Shown here: piece after piece, positions 33,301 to 45,589 of the stretch
How the letters are laid out: every line of letters starts with the position of its first letter
How positions within the stretch are numbered: the first letter of the stretch is position 1
DNA from: Gadus chalcogrammus
Taxonomy: Eukaryota > Chordata > Actinopteri > Gadiformes > Gadidae
Direction: 5' to 3'
NCBI RefSeq assembly: GCF_026213295.1
Contig: NC_079420.1
Location: 11,862,151 to 11,926,150, forward strand
Length of the DNA: 64,000 nt
Translations under genes and position numbers: made by a program
The notes under the pieces: model-generated
Databases searched by the model: none
What the model saw: the letters and a program-made list of their open reading frames with translations, nothing else
What the model was told of the DNA's origin: nothing

Positions 33301-36300
33301 CTACACCACCTATTCTATTCGGCATAGAATCTATGCCGAACAGATAATTGTATTCCGAATGAGGCGTATACATGACCATTTTCTATGCCGCATAGAAATC
33401 TATGCGGCATAGATGTGTCCATGTAAACGCGGCTACTGAGGGGAACCATCCCATTTTATTGACAGAAGGGAGTCGAGGTTCCGACCACCATGTTGTGGTC
33501 AACACCCTATGAAGCAGTCCTCTTATACTAGCGCAGTGGTTCTCTAACTGTCTCTACTAGTGTACCCCCTCTAGGATATTCTTTCAGCCGAGTACCCCCA
33601 TCACAATAAAATGTATATAAATAATGGATGTGCATTCTATTTGCCAGTGGAAACTTGACCATTAAAATCGGTGCAAATACTCACAATTCTGTGAGAAACA
33701 TGGGCCTCTCTTCTTTTTTGAAAGAAGTACCCCTGCAGTACTCTAAAGTACCCTTAGGGGTAGGCTTACCCATATTTGAGATCCACTGTATGAGAACAGC
33801 CCTTTAATGACCCCTAAAGATGTAGTGACACCGCCCCTTTAAGACCCCTAAAGACGAAGTGACACCGCCCCTTTAAGACCCCTGAAGACGGAGAGTGACA
33901 CTGCCCCTTTAAGACCTCTACAGACGGAGAGTGACACTGCCCCTTTAAGACCCCTACAGACGGAGATCCCCAGCCCAGCGGTCGGTTCTGTACCTCGGGT
34001 TCGAACACAGCGCCGCTGTACACCGGGTTGGCTGTGGTTCTGCGTTTCCTCTCCTGCCGCCGGCTCTGTATCTCTGAGAGGAAACATGAGTGAGTAGGGG
34101 AGGACCAATGCGAAGGCCCTGGAGACCAAGCAGAAGGCGGAGCGTACACCTACCCTCCAGGTGGTCGTAGGTCACCAGCCCCAGAGACACCATGAAGGCC
34201 AGTTTCTGAAGGAAACAAAAGGAGATGTAGATTGTAGACAACGTTGTACAGCTCCAGGAGCAGCCGGTCTACAGGTGATCTGTTAGGGTGAGCACCTCCA
34301 GCCAGCTACCTCATAATGTACACTGTTGGTCCTACTATCCATCCATCCATCCAACTATCTAACTATCCTATCCTGTGTCTTCCACTGCTGCTGAGCTGTA
34401 ACACAGGGGATGAATAAGGTTTTATCTATATCGATTCAGCTTTCTGAGACGCTGTTTCTGATCCGTCTGCAGAACACCACCAAAAGCTGCAGAAGACCTT
34501 TCTGGAAGTGGATGTGATGAACCATCCTCCTCAAATAGTCATTCATAAACTAACTAACCGAAGAATGGAGCAGGAAACAACGAGCTGGCCGTCAGCAGTA
34601 ACAGTGTTAGCATTACACGCTTTACCCTGTGAGAGTTCTGCTCAGTCCAGGTGTGGGGACTAGGAAGCTAACAGTGCTAATGTACCTGTGGAGGCTGGGG
34701 GCTCATAGTGCTAATGTACCTGTGGAGGCTAGGCGCTAACAGTGCTAATGTACCTGTGAAGGCTAGGTGCCAACAGTGCTAATGTACCTGTGGAGGCTGG
34801 GGGCTCATAGTGCTAATGTACCTGTGGAGGCTGGGGGCTCATAGTGCTAATGTACCTGTGGAGCCTAGGTGCCAACAGTGCTAATGTACCTGTGGAGGCT
34901 GGGGGCTCATAGTGCTAATGTACCTGTGGAGGCTGGGGGCTCATAGTGCTAATGTACCTGTGGAGGCTGGGGGCTCATAGTGCTAATGTACCTGTGGAGG
35001 CTGGGGGCTCATAGTGCTAATGTACCTGGGGAGGCTAGGCGCTAACAGTGCTAATGTACCTGTGGAGGCTAGGCGCTAACAGTGCTAATGTACCTGTGGA
35101 GGCTAGGCGCTAACAGTGCTAATGTACCTGTGGAGGCTGGGGGCTAACAGTGCTAATGTACCTGTGGATTATCCTCCCTCTTTTGTCGGGGAGGCGGGGT
35201 TAAAGAGGGGGTGGAGACTACCGTCTTGAGCTCTCGTCCTCCCACCAACTTCACCATCTGAAGAGAGAAGGAGAGTGGGTGGGAGGGAGGGAGGGAGGGA
35301 GGGAGGGGGTGTAAATACGAGAGCCCAGACCAACAGCATCATGCTTTGTGTCCTCAGTCCTCTTCCCTACCTTGGCCGCGTCCAGGCTGCTGATTGGTTG
35401 TGTGGAGCTGGGAGGGGGCGGCGCCGGACTCCCGATTGGCTGTGTGGCGCCGTGGGGGGCGGTGTTTAGCCGGGCGCTGGTGGTGATGACGATGCCCGTC
35501 AGGGTGGTGGGTGGGGTCTGGCCATTGAGGATGCGCAGCTGGTGGATGGGGGTGACGGAGGAGGGCCCGATCTTGGCTGCCACCATCACAGGCCTCTGGT
35601 GCAGCGCGGGCGCCGCCATCATGGGGGGCGGGGCTGGGGCGATGGCCACGTTGGTGACCGGGACGGACTTGGGGCGGACCTGAACCGGACCACACACAGG
35701 GGTCAGAGACTGCACTGGTCCTACTGGGCTCGGTCTATATACAGGCCACTGGGAACACTGAGATAGGTCTATATACACAGGTCACTGGTAACACTGGGCT
35801 GGCTCAATATGCAGGTCACTGGGCTGGTCCAACTGGGCTGGGTCAATATACAGGTCCCTGGTAACACTTGGCTGGTCCCACTTGGCTAGGTCTATATACA
35901 CAGGTCACTGGTCCCACTGGGCTAGTTTCATCTACCACTGGCTTCACCCAGTGGTAACTGGACTGAGATTAGCCTTGCTACTTGGCTGGCAATACCAGTA
36001 TGGGCGGATATAGCAGTTCATCTCAATGATTAAACATGTCAGACTATCGGTGAATACAAGACGGATTATTATTGAATGTGAAAACTTCAAGAGGCTTCAA
36101 GCAGCAACATAAACAACAGTTAAGATGCAGGCAACACACACACACACGCGCGCGCACACGCACACGCAGTCAACAATGGGAGCAGGGAGTGAGGAGTAGG
36201 AGCAGGGGACGAGGAGCAGGGGGTGAGGGGTAGGGGAGGAGGAGCAGGGGGTGAGGGGTAGGGCAGGAGGAGCAGGGGGTGAGGGGTAAGGGTGAGTGGT

Positions 36301-39300
36301 AGGCAGGGAATAGCAGAATTAAAAACATTAGCAGCAACAAAGGAAGCAGACTCAGTGTCTGAGTGCCAGGGTGCAGGCAGCGGTGTTCACTGCCCTCTGC
36401 TGGAGAACGCCTGCCTCACAGTGGGGGGCGGGGCACAGAGACTGGTGAGACTGGGTGGGTTTGGGGGCGGGTCTTACAGTGACGCACCTGTGGCTGTAAA
36501 GAGGGCCGAGGCGTCAGTCTAGGAGGAGGGACAAACTGAGGAACTTTGATTGGCTGGGCTGAGGAGTTGGCGGTAGCCTGCACCTAAGACAAACCACAGC
36601 AGCACATGTGGACGGCGGGCAGCACTGCAGTTACGTCACACATGTGGACGGCTGGCAGCACTGCGAGTTACGTCACACATGTGGGCTATGAGACGGCTCC
36701 ACACAGGATGAGCAGAAATACAGGATGTTAATGGTGATCTCTGGTATGGTCACAGTAACACCCCTACTGTGAGTGTATCGGTACACAAATACCCAGGAAC
36801 CATACCAGGCCTCTTCTGACTGGTTCTACAGAACTACGGTATTAGGGTTCGGCTTTAGAGACATTTAAGTGCCCTTGAGTCGTAAACAGTTGAGAACCGT
36901 CAACCTAGATGGGATCATGTGTTCGCAGCTCGCGACGTTTACCTCGGTAAGATGGTCACCAATCACAGCCAATACACAAGGACTTCATAGTACAGTTGGC
37001 CAACCAATCAACTAACTAACCTGCCATAGTAGGGTTAGCTTACCAATCAACTAACTAACCTACCATAGTAGGGTGAGCTAACCAATCAACTAACCAAACA
37101 ACCATAGTAAGCTAGCTAACCAATCAAGAAACTAACCAATCATAGTAGGGTTGGTTTACCTATCAACTAACTAACCAACCATAGTAGGGTTGGCTAACCA
37201 ATCAACTAACTAACCTAACATAGTAGGTTTAGCTAACAATCAAATAATTAACCTGCCATAGTAGGGTTATCAGGGATACAGTAAAAGCTGATCTTAACAA
37301 ATTCGCTAACTATATTAAAGTAGGCAGTAGAGGAGGTTCTAAACCAACCAACTAACTATTTTAAAGTAGGCAGTAGAGTAGGTTCTGAACTAACCAACTA
37401 ACTATATTAAAGTAGGCAGTAGAGGAGGTTCTGAACTAGCCAACTAACTATATTAAAGTAGGCAGTAGAGGAGGTTCTGAGCTAACAAAATTACTATATT
37501 ACAGTTGGCAGTAGAGGAAGTTCTGAACTAATCAACTAACTATATTAAAGTAGGCAGTAGAGGGGGTTCTGAGCTAACCAACCAACTATATTACTGTTGA
37601 AAGTAGGGGAGGTTCTGAACTAACCAACCAACTATATTACTGTTGAAATCAGAGGAGGTTCTGAACTAGCCAACCAACTACATTACTTTTGAAAGTAGAG
37701 GAGGTTCAGAACTAGCTGACTATAGTAGTTAGTAGCAGGCCCACAGAACCCAGAAGGTATCCGGACCTTCCCTTTCTCTTAAGAGTTGTCCCCCATTAAG
37801 TTAACAGAGTTAGGGCTAGGGTAGGCCACGACGAGGCAGTAAGGGTCAAACCCCTGCTGCAGCCTGAAGGTAGAGCGGCGATAGGGGAAAGAACCAAACA
37901 CACAGGAGGCTGCAGCAGGGCGCAGTAAAACGCTTCACAACAGATCATCATCTGTAGGTTAGCCGCGGCATAGGCTGTTATATCAAGCCAACTAGCCAGA
38001 GGGATAATTATCTCAATAAGTATCTGCCCACCTAGATAACCAGCTAGCTAACTTACTGACTAACTAGCTAGGTAATTAAAGTAAGGTGCAAACGACAGGA
38101 CAGGCTGTTCGTAACCTACCAACTAGCCAACCCTAAGAACATTCCTTCAGGAGGACTTACCACGAGGCGCACCGGCTCAGAGATCTGATTGGTCGGTTTG
38201 CCGGTGACCTGGAGGTTTATTGGGGCATTCATGGAGTCCGATTTGCTGATGGCTGTGGTTACCATAGCAACGGCAGGGGTACGTTGTGGCAGGACTGCGG
38301 CCGGTAGGGTGGGTGTGGCTGCAGCTTTAAGGACCAGAGGTATCGTCTTCGTGAGGACCGGGGTGACGGTCAGAGTCTTTAGAGAAACACACACACAGTT
38401 AGTGTTTAACTGAGGACCAGGGTGACGGTCAGAGTCTGTAGAGAAACACACACACACACAGTTAGAGTCTATCTGAGGACCAGGGTGACGGTCAGAGTCT
38501 TTAGAGAAACACACACACAGTTAGTGTCTATCTGAGGAGAAACACACACTTAGTGGCTTAGTGTGGACCGGGGTGACAAGAGTCTAAAGAAATACACACA
38601 CAGTTAATCCCTTAGTGGGGACCGGGTTGATGGGCAGTCTGTAGATAACAACACACAGTTAATGTTTTAGTGAGGACCAGGGTGACAGGAGTCTAAAGAA
38701 ACAAACACACAGTTAATGTCTTAGTGAGGACCGGGGTACCAAGAGTCTGTAAAGAAACACACACAGTTAGTGTCTTAGTGGGGACTGGGGTTACAAGAGT
38801 CTGTACAGAAACACACAGTTAGTGTCTTAGTGGGGACCAGGGTGATGGTCAGAGTCTGTAAAGAAAAACAGTTAATGTCTTAGTGAGGACTGGGGCGAGA
38901 GTCAAAGTCTGTAAAGAAACACACAGTTAGTGTCTTACTGAGGACCAGGGTGACAGTCAGAGTCTGTTGAAAAACACACACAGTTAGTGTCTTACTGGAG
39001 ACCGGGGTGATGGCACATTAGGGATGTTACGTTGCGTGTGTGTATGTGTGTGAATGTGTACACGAGTGTGGATGAGTGGATGTAAAGAGTGGATGCATAT
39101 GAGTGGTTGTGTGAACAGAGTGTGTGCATAAGTGTGTGAGGCCAGACTACGGAGTGCGCCAGACTACGGAGTGCGTATACGGAGAGAGTACAGAGTGTGT
39201 GTGTGTATGAGTGTGTGAATACAGAGTGTGTGTGTGCGTTTGTGCATGCATGAGTGTGTGTGCGCAGAGTGTGTGAATACTGAGTGTATGAGTGTGTGTG

Positions 39301-42300
39301 TACTGCGTGTGTGAATGTACAGTGTGTGTGCGGGTGTGTGTGTGTGTGTCTCTCTAAGTGGGTGACCTGCTGCAGTTGTCCAGTGGGCAGGCCAGGCTGA
39401 ACGGGGGGACTCACTAGAAGGCCAGCCTGTTTGTTGTCACCCCCCATTGGCTGGCTTCCCAGCTTGTGGTCGCCCCCTCCTGGTGGGCCGTGGACTGGCA
39501 GCTTGCTCTCCGGGTCCTGCTTCACCAGAATCTCCTTCCTCAGCTGCTCCACCACCTTTTTCTGCAGAAGACAACAGAAACCAGAGTTTGGGTTACTGCA
39601 TGTCCCCCGTGCTGCGTGGTGCATCCCACCCCCACCTAAGAGGTGGCTACTCAGCCATTAGACGTTGAAAGGGATAAAACCCAGTGGATGATGAGGTTCT
39701 GTTGCTGGTCCTGTGCTGGTCTACAGACCAGGGATGCTGGTCATGTGCTGTTCTACAGACCAGGGACGCTGGTCATGTGCTGGTCTAAAGACCAGGGAGG
39801 CTGGTCTCACCTGTTTTTCACTGAGCGCTGTGATTTTGGCTTGGAGTTCATGGAGCTGTTTCTTCAGATCAGCATTCTGAAAGTAAACCACAAGGTGAAA
39901 GCAAGGTCAACGCTAGGATATTCCAAGGTCATTTTTCCCACCAAGCTCCCCAAATATAAACATTGCTAGTATGAAAGTACCTAACCAATATAGAGTATGA
40001 AGCCAAGCAAAAACAAGACAGACGGACAGAAAGGCAGAGCCTCCACAAGAATACAACGGTATTCAACAGAATGTGTGCATTTCAGACAAACACGAATGCC
40101 AAGTGGCCCTCATGGTTGCACATTCATTAAAAAACCTTTGGGCTGGGTTAGGATTAACTAATAAAGTGAGGTCATATAACAGATGGAGAGCAAGCACAAA
40201 GCGAGACGTGAGAAGAGGGGCAGCGGATCACCTACCTCTGTGTCCTGCTTCATCTGAGCCACCAGTTTCTGAGGAGGGAACGGAAATGTTTAGTATGTGG
40301 CGCCCCCCAGTGGACAAAGCAGGCAATGCCACAGGCCCACTGGACCTGTAGCAGCATAAACAACCTCATCTCCTTATATTAATACACTTCCAACGCCGTT
40401 CATATGATCAGTGAAGCCTATTGTCTTTTACAGCAACAAGGAAATAAAACAATAATTATTTCAGGAGCACAAATACTGATCAATTACATTCAGGGCGTTT
40501 AGCAGATGCTTTTATCCAAAGCGACTTACAATAAGTTCATTTGTCAGAAGAAAGAAACAATATACCGCTTTTGGTACAGTAAGGATGTTCATAGAAGCAA
40601 GTGCCAAGCACTAACAATCACTAGGTTAACCTTTTCCCCATACACGCAGATATTGCTCGGATACGATGCTACACACTACAAGTACTGTTTTTAAGTGCAA
40701 GGACGTACGATTTACAATAGGTGCGTAAGAGGGGTGTCGGCGTGGGGTGACATATCCAGATTTAAAGGTGTATAATAGTGAAGATGGTGCTGAGGGGGAA
40801 GAGAGGACATTTCAGCGTCTGAGTGCTGGGAGCATTGCAGAGAGACAAGTTGCAGCTTGTAGCTGAATTCTTTCAGAAGAGCGCTACACACACTCTGGTG
40901 CAGCTCAAGCATGAAATTATCTCTCAGCCTCTTGTCTAATTAAAAGCTAATGAATAGTTTGTTAAAAGTTACAGTAAAAAGATAAGTGTAGTGATTTGGA
41001 AACATTTCCCAAAGTGATGACACTGAAGACCTCCGTGCCTAACATGGTCAACAGCTCCCCCTGGGGTTCAGAAGATTGGCAACAACGTCAACATGTATTA
41101 GTCGAGCAGGGACTGGAACCCGTTCTGGAGTTCCCAGATGGTAGTGGTAACACCATATTCACGAATATATGTACTGTTATGGCAACTAGGTTAGTTAGGA
41201 GCTAATCTCAAAGATAGAGTTACTGCTATGCGTGTCTTTATATACTGCTATATGTACCCATACAGACCGTAGCATGTTAGTCAGACTTGGTTACCCAATG
41301 CTTTCAGCTTATTGACCGATACATACATCTCTTTAGGGTTAGAGACGTTTTTTACTTTACCCCAGTGCAGTGGCCACTCTACCGTACCCCAGTGCAGTAG
41401 CCAGTCTACCCCACCCCAGTAGCCACTCTACCGTAACCCAGGGCAGTAGCCATTCTACCCTACCCCAGGGCTGTAGCCAGTCTACCCTACCCCAGGGCAG
41501 TAGCCAGTCTACCCTACCCCAGGGCAGTACCCAGTCTACCGTACCCCAGTATGCAAGAAATACCCATAAATAATAAATCGTACATAAAACTGACCTTAGA
41601 TTGGAACTCATTTAGCAGACTGTTTATTATGGTTTCATTCTATGATTGTAACTTTCCACCCCATTTCCAGGGTCGGTTAGAACCAGTATTTTGGACATCT
41701 CATATGCGTTAGCCCCACCACCGCTGATAAACTGCAGCGTGTCCCTGCTGTAGAGCTGGAGGGACACACTTCAACAGAGAGTATAAGGTTCTATCCATTG
41801 AACTGTTTTAATGTTACGTATCCAGTTGAATTGCATTCTAGTTAGGCTATGGTTTAGGGCGGGGTACTTTGTAATGAGCTCATGGTGTGAGATATTGACA
41901 GAGCGCCGGCTCTGTAGAGAGGAGTGTTTCTGCCTGTCTCCTGGGCAGGTCAACACTGCTAGGTAATGATGAACAATGTACATTCCAATCCAAAACTGAA
42001 AAAATTATAACAAAGTAGTGCATGCTTATTCAGAATAGGAAAATCCAGGCTGGCACCTCTGAAACAAAAGACGACACTCAGAATGGAGCTTACAGCTGCA
42101 GTCGTAGCGGTCAAGAGGTGACACTGAGGAGAACCACACTTTGACAGGATAGATCCATCTTCTGGAGCCAAAATATCAACAGTGCTGAGGTTCATCAACT
42201 CCCAAACCACACGCTTCCAACATTTGGAGCAAATCGGACCTCTTTAGTAAAGAGACCACTGATGAATAACAATGGAGATCTGTTAGCCCAAGAAAATACC

Positions 42301-43894
42301 AAGCAAATGAAGCCGCGAGAAGTCGTAGGGCGGACAGCTTCTAAAGCTGGAGGAGAGGAAATTTTCTGGAAGCCAGACAGAATAGCCAAAACTCCCTTGG
42401 AATCTGCAATCTCTGCTAATGATCCAGAAATCCAACAAGACATCCCATTGAACATCAGTGAAACCCCACACACAAGATCCACCATTCCTCCTCATGGTGG
42501 AGGCTGCAGGCTTCAACTACAGACAACACTCTGAGGAAGGACCTTCAGACCTGCGAGTGAAAGGTTGAGAAGGCCATTCAAGTCTTTAAAGCCACACTAC
42601 GCGTTCATGTCCTGAACACCTGGTCAAAGTCCTTTCATATTCAAGTTAGACCCATCAGTGCTAGAAGATGGCATCATGTTTCAACAGAAGCAGTCCTGTA
42701 CTTCCTGGACGTGCTGCTGGATAATGACTTCTGAGAGCAGGTACGCCAGTTGGAGCAGCGACGCCTGAAGAGGCCAAACAGGGACAACTCAACCTTCACG
42801 TATCCACACTATTGTTACAATATATCCAGGAACTAAGCTTGTGAAAATAGTTATCATACCCATAAATAACTATTCCAGACCCAATTCCGTTGTCCTTGTG
42901 TACCACTGCATCAACCACAAGACACTTATGGAAGCTTAACCAATTAACTTGCACATAACACAGCACGTATCTTTTTACTTTCACCAAGTTATATCAAAAT
43001 AATAGTTATGTTTCATAACTTGGCCACCATGTATGCAACCATTAACTGTCAAATTTGACAAAGTTTGGAAACTATTAAAAGCTAAACAAATATTTAGCTT
43101 TTAATAAATAAATTCAATTGTTTGGGTCGGATCAGTACCTTGCATCGGCACCTGGCATTCTTATGTGGGCGCGGTGAAACCAAAAGAGACTTAAAACTTG
43201 GACTAGTGACCAGAGGATTAAGACTTGACTTGGACCAGTGACCAGAGGATTAAGACATGACCTAGACTAGTGACCAGAGGATTAAAACATGACTTCGACT
43301 AGTGACCAGAGGATTAAGGCTCGAGTTTGACTAATGACCAGAGGATTAAGACATGACCTGGACCAGTGACCAGAGGATTAAGAATTGACTTAGACCAGTG
43401 ACCAGAGTCTTTAGTCTTGACTTGGACTGTGTGGTTGTCCTCGAGATGCACTTGATGGATTTCTGAAATTTGCAACTGCATTTGTGGATTTATATCGATG
43501 TGATGGCAACATAGTGACAATCAGTGCTCCGACTGCATCCATGGTGGTAAAATACTCCATAGCCCTCAGAGTATGGCTCTCTGATATGGAACTGATTCTT
43601 CATCTCAGTGATGTTTACTTGCACTGCGGTATGTTGTTATAGAGTGCGTTTGCCAACACAATGGTGTGCAGTTTCGTCAATAGTTTAGTTTTGGACACCA
43701 ACTTTCACAGAAGAGTGATGGCCTACTTTTAGTTATCGACCAGGGAAAGAACCTCGAAAACGAACGTCTCCAAACTATTGCTGCATGAGGAGCATGACGG
43801 TCAGGATACCAGTGCCCCTCGTGAGATCACAGCCTACCTGATGGACCTGGATCTCCACCTTCAGAGCCTCCTGTAAGATCTGGAGCTCCATCAT
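27399..43894 (-). CDS. phf21a: PHF21A (BHC80), LSD1-CoREST complex PHD-finger protein
   Basis: Sixteen minus-strand exons join in frame to 1046 aa: 43894-43838, 40268-40236, 39876-39811, 39561-39367, 38376-38161, 36583-36488, 35679-35371, 35257-35162, 34205-34154, 34073-33994, 32409-32349, 30857-30721, 29852-29697, 29467-29392, 29079-28976 and 28805-27399. PHF21A is a nuclear subunit of the LSD1-CoREST-HDAC corepressor; its PHD finger reads H3 unmethylated at K4. Landmarks are [19 protein letters not shown] at the start, coiled coil [58 protein letters not shown]-hook RKRGRPPK split between exons 11 and 12, PHD finger with all eight ligands (FCTVC, MCDTC, YHLDC, ICPKC), and leucine-zipper-like [16 protein letters not shown] then MLARQKEM. 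The human protein is 680 aa; the excess is a repeat tail in the last exon. Confidence 0.95.
27880..28690 (-). repeat. Coding 15-bp repeat (VPxAQ) in the last phf21a exon
   Basis: More than 45 five-residue units of [15 protein letters not shown] or VPTEL type follow the conserved coiled coil. The unit is GC-rich (GACCTGCGCGACGGG on plus) and its length is a multiple of three, so long reading frames without stops appear in several frames on both strands. Only the minus frame continuous with KVKHLVRLI is accepted as protein. Confidence 0.95.
29860..30110. repeat. GTGGGCGGAGCC-type tandem repeat, phf21a intron 12
   Basis: About a dozen degenerate 20-24-bp units of GTGGGCGGAGCCACCC lie next to the PHD exon acceptor (29853). 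Confidence 0.85.
30400..30625. repeat. ~41-bp minisatellite, phf21a intron 12
   Basis: Five to six units of GCCAATAGGCTCC and CTAAATGATAGACAGGGTTA. Confidence 0.97.
30948..30970 (-). CDS. phf21a: Alternative 23-nt microexon of phf21a (replaces AT-hook exon 12)
   Basis: On the minus strand CTCTCTCCTGCTAG is followed by 23 nt and then GTACGT, a strong donor. Exon 11 ends in phase 1 after RKR. Joined to these 23 nt it gives A-NEDSLSK and ends in phase 0, which fits exon 13 (GDVHEDFC) directly. Exon 12 (137 nt) has the same remainder, so the two can only be used alternatively: microexon plus exon 12 would shift the frame. The microexon form loses RPPK and so the AT-hook. A neuronal PHF21A form without an intact AT-hook is known in mammals; from memory its sequence here is ANEEHWPK. 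The UGC between the pyrimidine tract and the AG is the SRRM4 (nSR100) signature of neural microexons. Confidence 0.8.
31005..31335. repeat. ~25-bp minisatellite with a CA run, phf21a intron 11
   Basis: About ten units of GTTAGCTACATGGACCAGCT follow an (AC)11 run at 31010-31032. They lie just upstream (transcript sense) of the microexon. Confidence 0.95.
32215..32325. repeat. 32-bp tandem triplication beside the exon 11 donor
   Basis: Three units of TTAGATCTAGTACTTCTGTA lie just downstream (transcript sense) of the phf21a exon 11 donor at 32348. Confidence 0.95.
32545..33434 (+). mobile_element. 890-bp PIF/Harbinger-like element
   Basis: The ends AGCCGCGTTTACATGG and CCATGTAAACGCGGCT are exact inverse complements, flanked by ACT on both sides (32542-32544, 33435-33437). 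Subterminal CTATGCCGCATAG palindromes occur at both ends. A plus-strand open frame at 32611-32991 ends in [20 protein letters not shown], which resembles the start of HARBI1/Harbinger nucleases, but it stops soon after and is only a fragment. It lies in phf21a intron 10. Confidence 0.8.
33800..33970. repeat. ~33-bp minisatellite beside the phf21a exon 10 donor
   Basis: Five units of GACACYGCCCCTTTAAGACC lie about 30 nt downstream (transcript sense) of the donor at 33993. Confidence 0.95.
34660..35165 (-). repeat. 34-bp minisatellite copying the phf21a exon 8 donor
   Basis: About 14 units on the minus strand each contain CCACAG followed by GTACATTAGCAC, which equals the true exon 8 end and donor at 35162/35161. 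The copied part covers roughly the last six exon bases plus the donor. Confidence 0.93.
36170..36300. repeat. GGAGCAGGGGGTGAGGGGTAG tandem repeat
   Basis: About five units lie in phf21a intron 6. Confidence 0.85.
36960..37740. repeat. Two adjacent minisatellites in phf21a intron 5
   Basis: 36960-37270 holds about seven ~45-bp units of CCAATCAACTAACTAACC with CATAGTAGGGTTAGCT. 37290-37740 holds about nine ~48-bp units of CTATATTAAAGTAGGCAGTA with GAGGAGGTTCTGAACTA. Confidence 0.92.
38340..39015 (-). repeat. Minisatellite copying the phf21a exon 5 acceptor
   Basis: About 11 units of 50-65 bp lie upstream (transcript sense) of the true acceptor at 38377. The better copies repeat TTTCTCTAAAG or TTTCTCTACAG followed by ACTCTGACCGTCACCCYGGT, so roughly 25 exon bases are included. 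Units become less exact with distance. Confidence 0.92.
39030..39360. repeat. Degenerate TG-rich repeat beside the phf21a exon 4 donor
   Basis: Long imperfect runs of GTGTGTG and GAGTGTGTG begin directly at the exon 4 donor (39366). Confidence 0.85.
40485..40735 (+). repeat. Teleost dispersed repeat, copy 3
   Basis: Opens with TTCAGGGCGTTTAGCAGATG and CTTTTATCCAAAGCGACTTA and matches copies 1 and 2 over about 250 bp. It lies in phf21a intron 1. Confidence 0.85.
40736..43837. other. phf21a intron 1, mostly unassigned
   Basis: No exon was recognised between the first two coding exons of phf21a apart from repeats: 41360-41560 (~26-bp units CTACCCTACCCCAGGGCAGT) and 43180-43430 (~33-bp units GACCAGAGGATTAAGACWTG). 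The stretch 42180-42560 has two overlapping open frames but no recognisable protein. Confidence 0.5.
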
Positions 43895-43942
43895 GGGTCC
43901 ACTCAGTCTCACAGCTGGGTCAGGGCAAAGTTCAGCCTACAC

Positions 43943-43945
<3 letters not shown>

Positions 43946-44036
<91 letters not shown>
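43946..44036. repeat. (CA)45 microsatellite
   Basis: An uninterrupted array just upstream (transcript sense) of the first phf21a coding exon. Confidence 0.98.
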
Positions 44037-44038
<2 letters not shown>

Positions 44039-44522
44039 GATGCTTTACTTTTAAAAGTGCAGAATACATTCTAAACAATATTCGAGGGATGACAGCAGGG
44101 TACTTCTACGAAGTGGTCATGATTGGGGTTATCCTCCCAGCTTCGCTGTATCTCAGCCTCTGTTCTAATGGATAAAGTCCAGCCCACAAGGGCAGAGTAA
44201 GGTATCAGGAGCTGTGGGTCATCTGGGAATTAATCGGGAAAAGGGAGAAGGTCCTCGTCTTCCCTGGTGTTTCTGGGTATATTGCAATCCCATTACACTT
44301 TGATTGAAAATCGTACCTTACCACCCGCTCCTGTTGGAAGACCATCCAATTGAAGCATCAAAGAAGCGCTGAGGAGAGGAGGCGAGATATTAGGAGAGAT
44401 GTTAGGAGACGAGAGAGGATGGAGCTGAACCAGAGGTGGTGTGGCGCTGGACTCACCACGTGTTCAGGGGAAGGGCTCTCCTCTCTCAGAGAGGAACTCC
44501 TCTGGCTATTAGCACCACTTAC

Positions 44523-44562
44523 CAGTTTGCTTTCAACTGGGTGCCACTGCAGCACTGCTGGC
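44523..44562 (-). other. phf21a: Candidate non-coding 5' exon of phf21a
   Basis: On the minus strand TTGTTTCCAACAG is followed by 40 nt and a strong donor GTAAGT. It would be a 5' UTR exon between the promoter and the ATG exon at 43894. Another good donor, GTGAGT, lies at about 44457. Only splice-site shape supports this. Confidence 0.3.
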
Positions 44563-44889
44563 CTGTTGGAAACAACAGAAACATCCTCTCTTTAGATCAC
44601 TAGTGGAGACCAGAGGACTGTTTCTTGATAATTTAAATATAATAATATAATGTTCGGTGCTTTATCATTAAACAACAATTTCTCTTGGTATAAAATTATT
44701 TAAAAACAAACATTTGATTGTAGAAATCAAAACATTGTACTTGGCCTGGTGTATACGGAATACAATTCAGTTAACGTCCTACAGTTCATCTTAGTATAAT
44801 ACATATTTTTTCGTTGTAACATAATCTCATGTATTAGAATTATAATATGGAGCAAGGAGTATAACAGCAACTCAGCCTGCTTGAAAACT

Positions 44890-45007
44890 TCTAGTTTCCA
44901 GGCAACACACACACACACACCAAGGAGTAACACACACACGAACACCAAGGAGTAACACACACATACACACCAAGGAGCAACAAACACACACACAACCACC
45001 GAGGAGT

Positions 45008-45049
<42 letters not shown>

Positions 45050-45130
45050 AAGGAGCCACAGACACAAACCAAGGAGCAACACACACGCACACCAAGGAGC
45101 AACAACATACACACCAAGTAGCACTAGAAA
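44890..45130. repeat. CACACACCAAGGAGYAACA tandem repeat with CA run
   Basis: About ten degenerate units with a (AC)19 core at 45010-45048. Confidence 0.92.
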
Positions 45131-45589
45131 CACAACACACGGAGCGAAGAACAGCAGAAGGCAACGGAAACTCGAGGCTCCATCTAACAGGTGATTAAAG
45201 TGATGAGTCTCTCACTACCAGCCTCACAACAGAGCCGCGGTGGCTCACAGGTTCTACAGCGGGACTGTTTACACTAGAAATTAGGACCAGGTCCCTGTGT
45301 GTCTCCTGTCCCATTCCCCCATAAGAGGACCTGTTAATGGACCCCAAGTTATCTCAATAACTTAAAAAAAAAGACACAGACGGAGACACGGATCGGAGCA
45401 AAATGGAGGTTTTTGGAGAAAACCAGTCCGAAAGTGATACTGATGTGAAGGACCGACCTGGAGATGTTTTATAACCTCCATTACATCTCACTATGGCCCT
45501 CAGCTCAACAACTGAACACTTACTGGGGGGTTTAACACCGTGAGACCCTGCAGTCAGGATTACTGGACATTTCACACCTCCTTAAAATG

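Noticed and set aside
42180..42560. Possible exon with open frames on both strands
   Set aside because: No recognisable protein, no family match and no convincing splice context in the phf21a intron.
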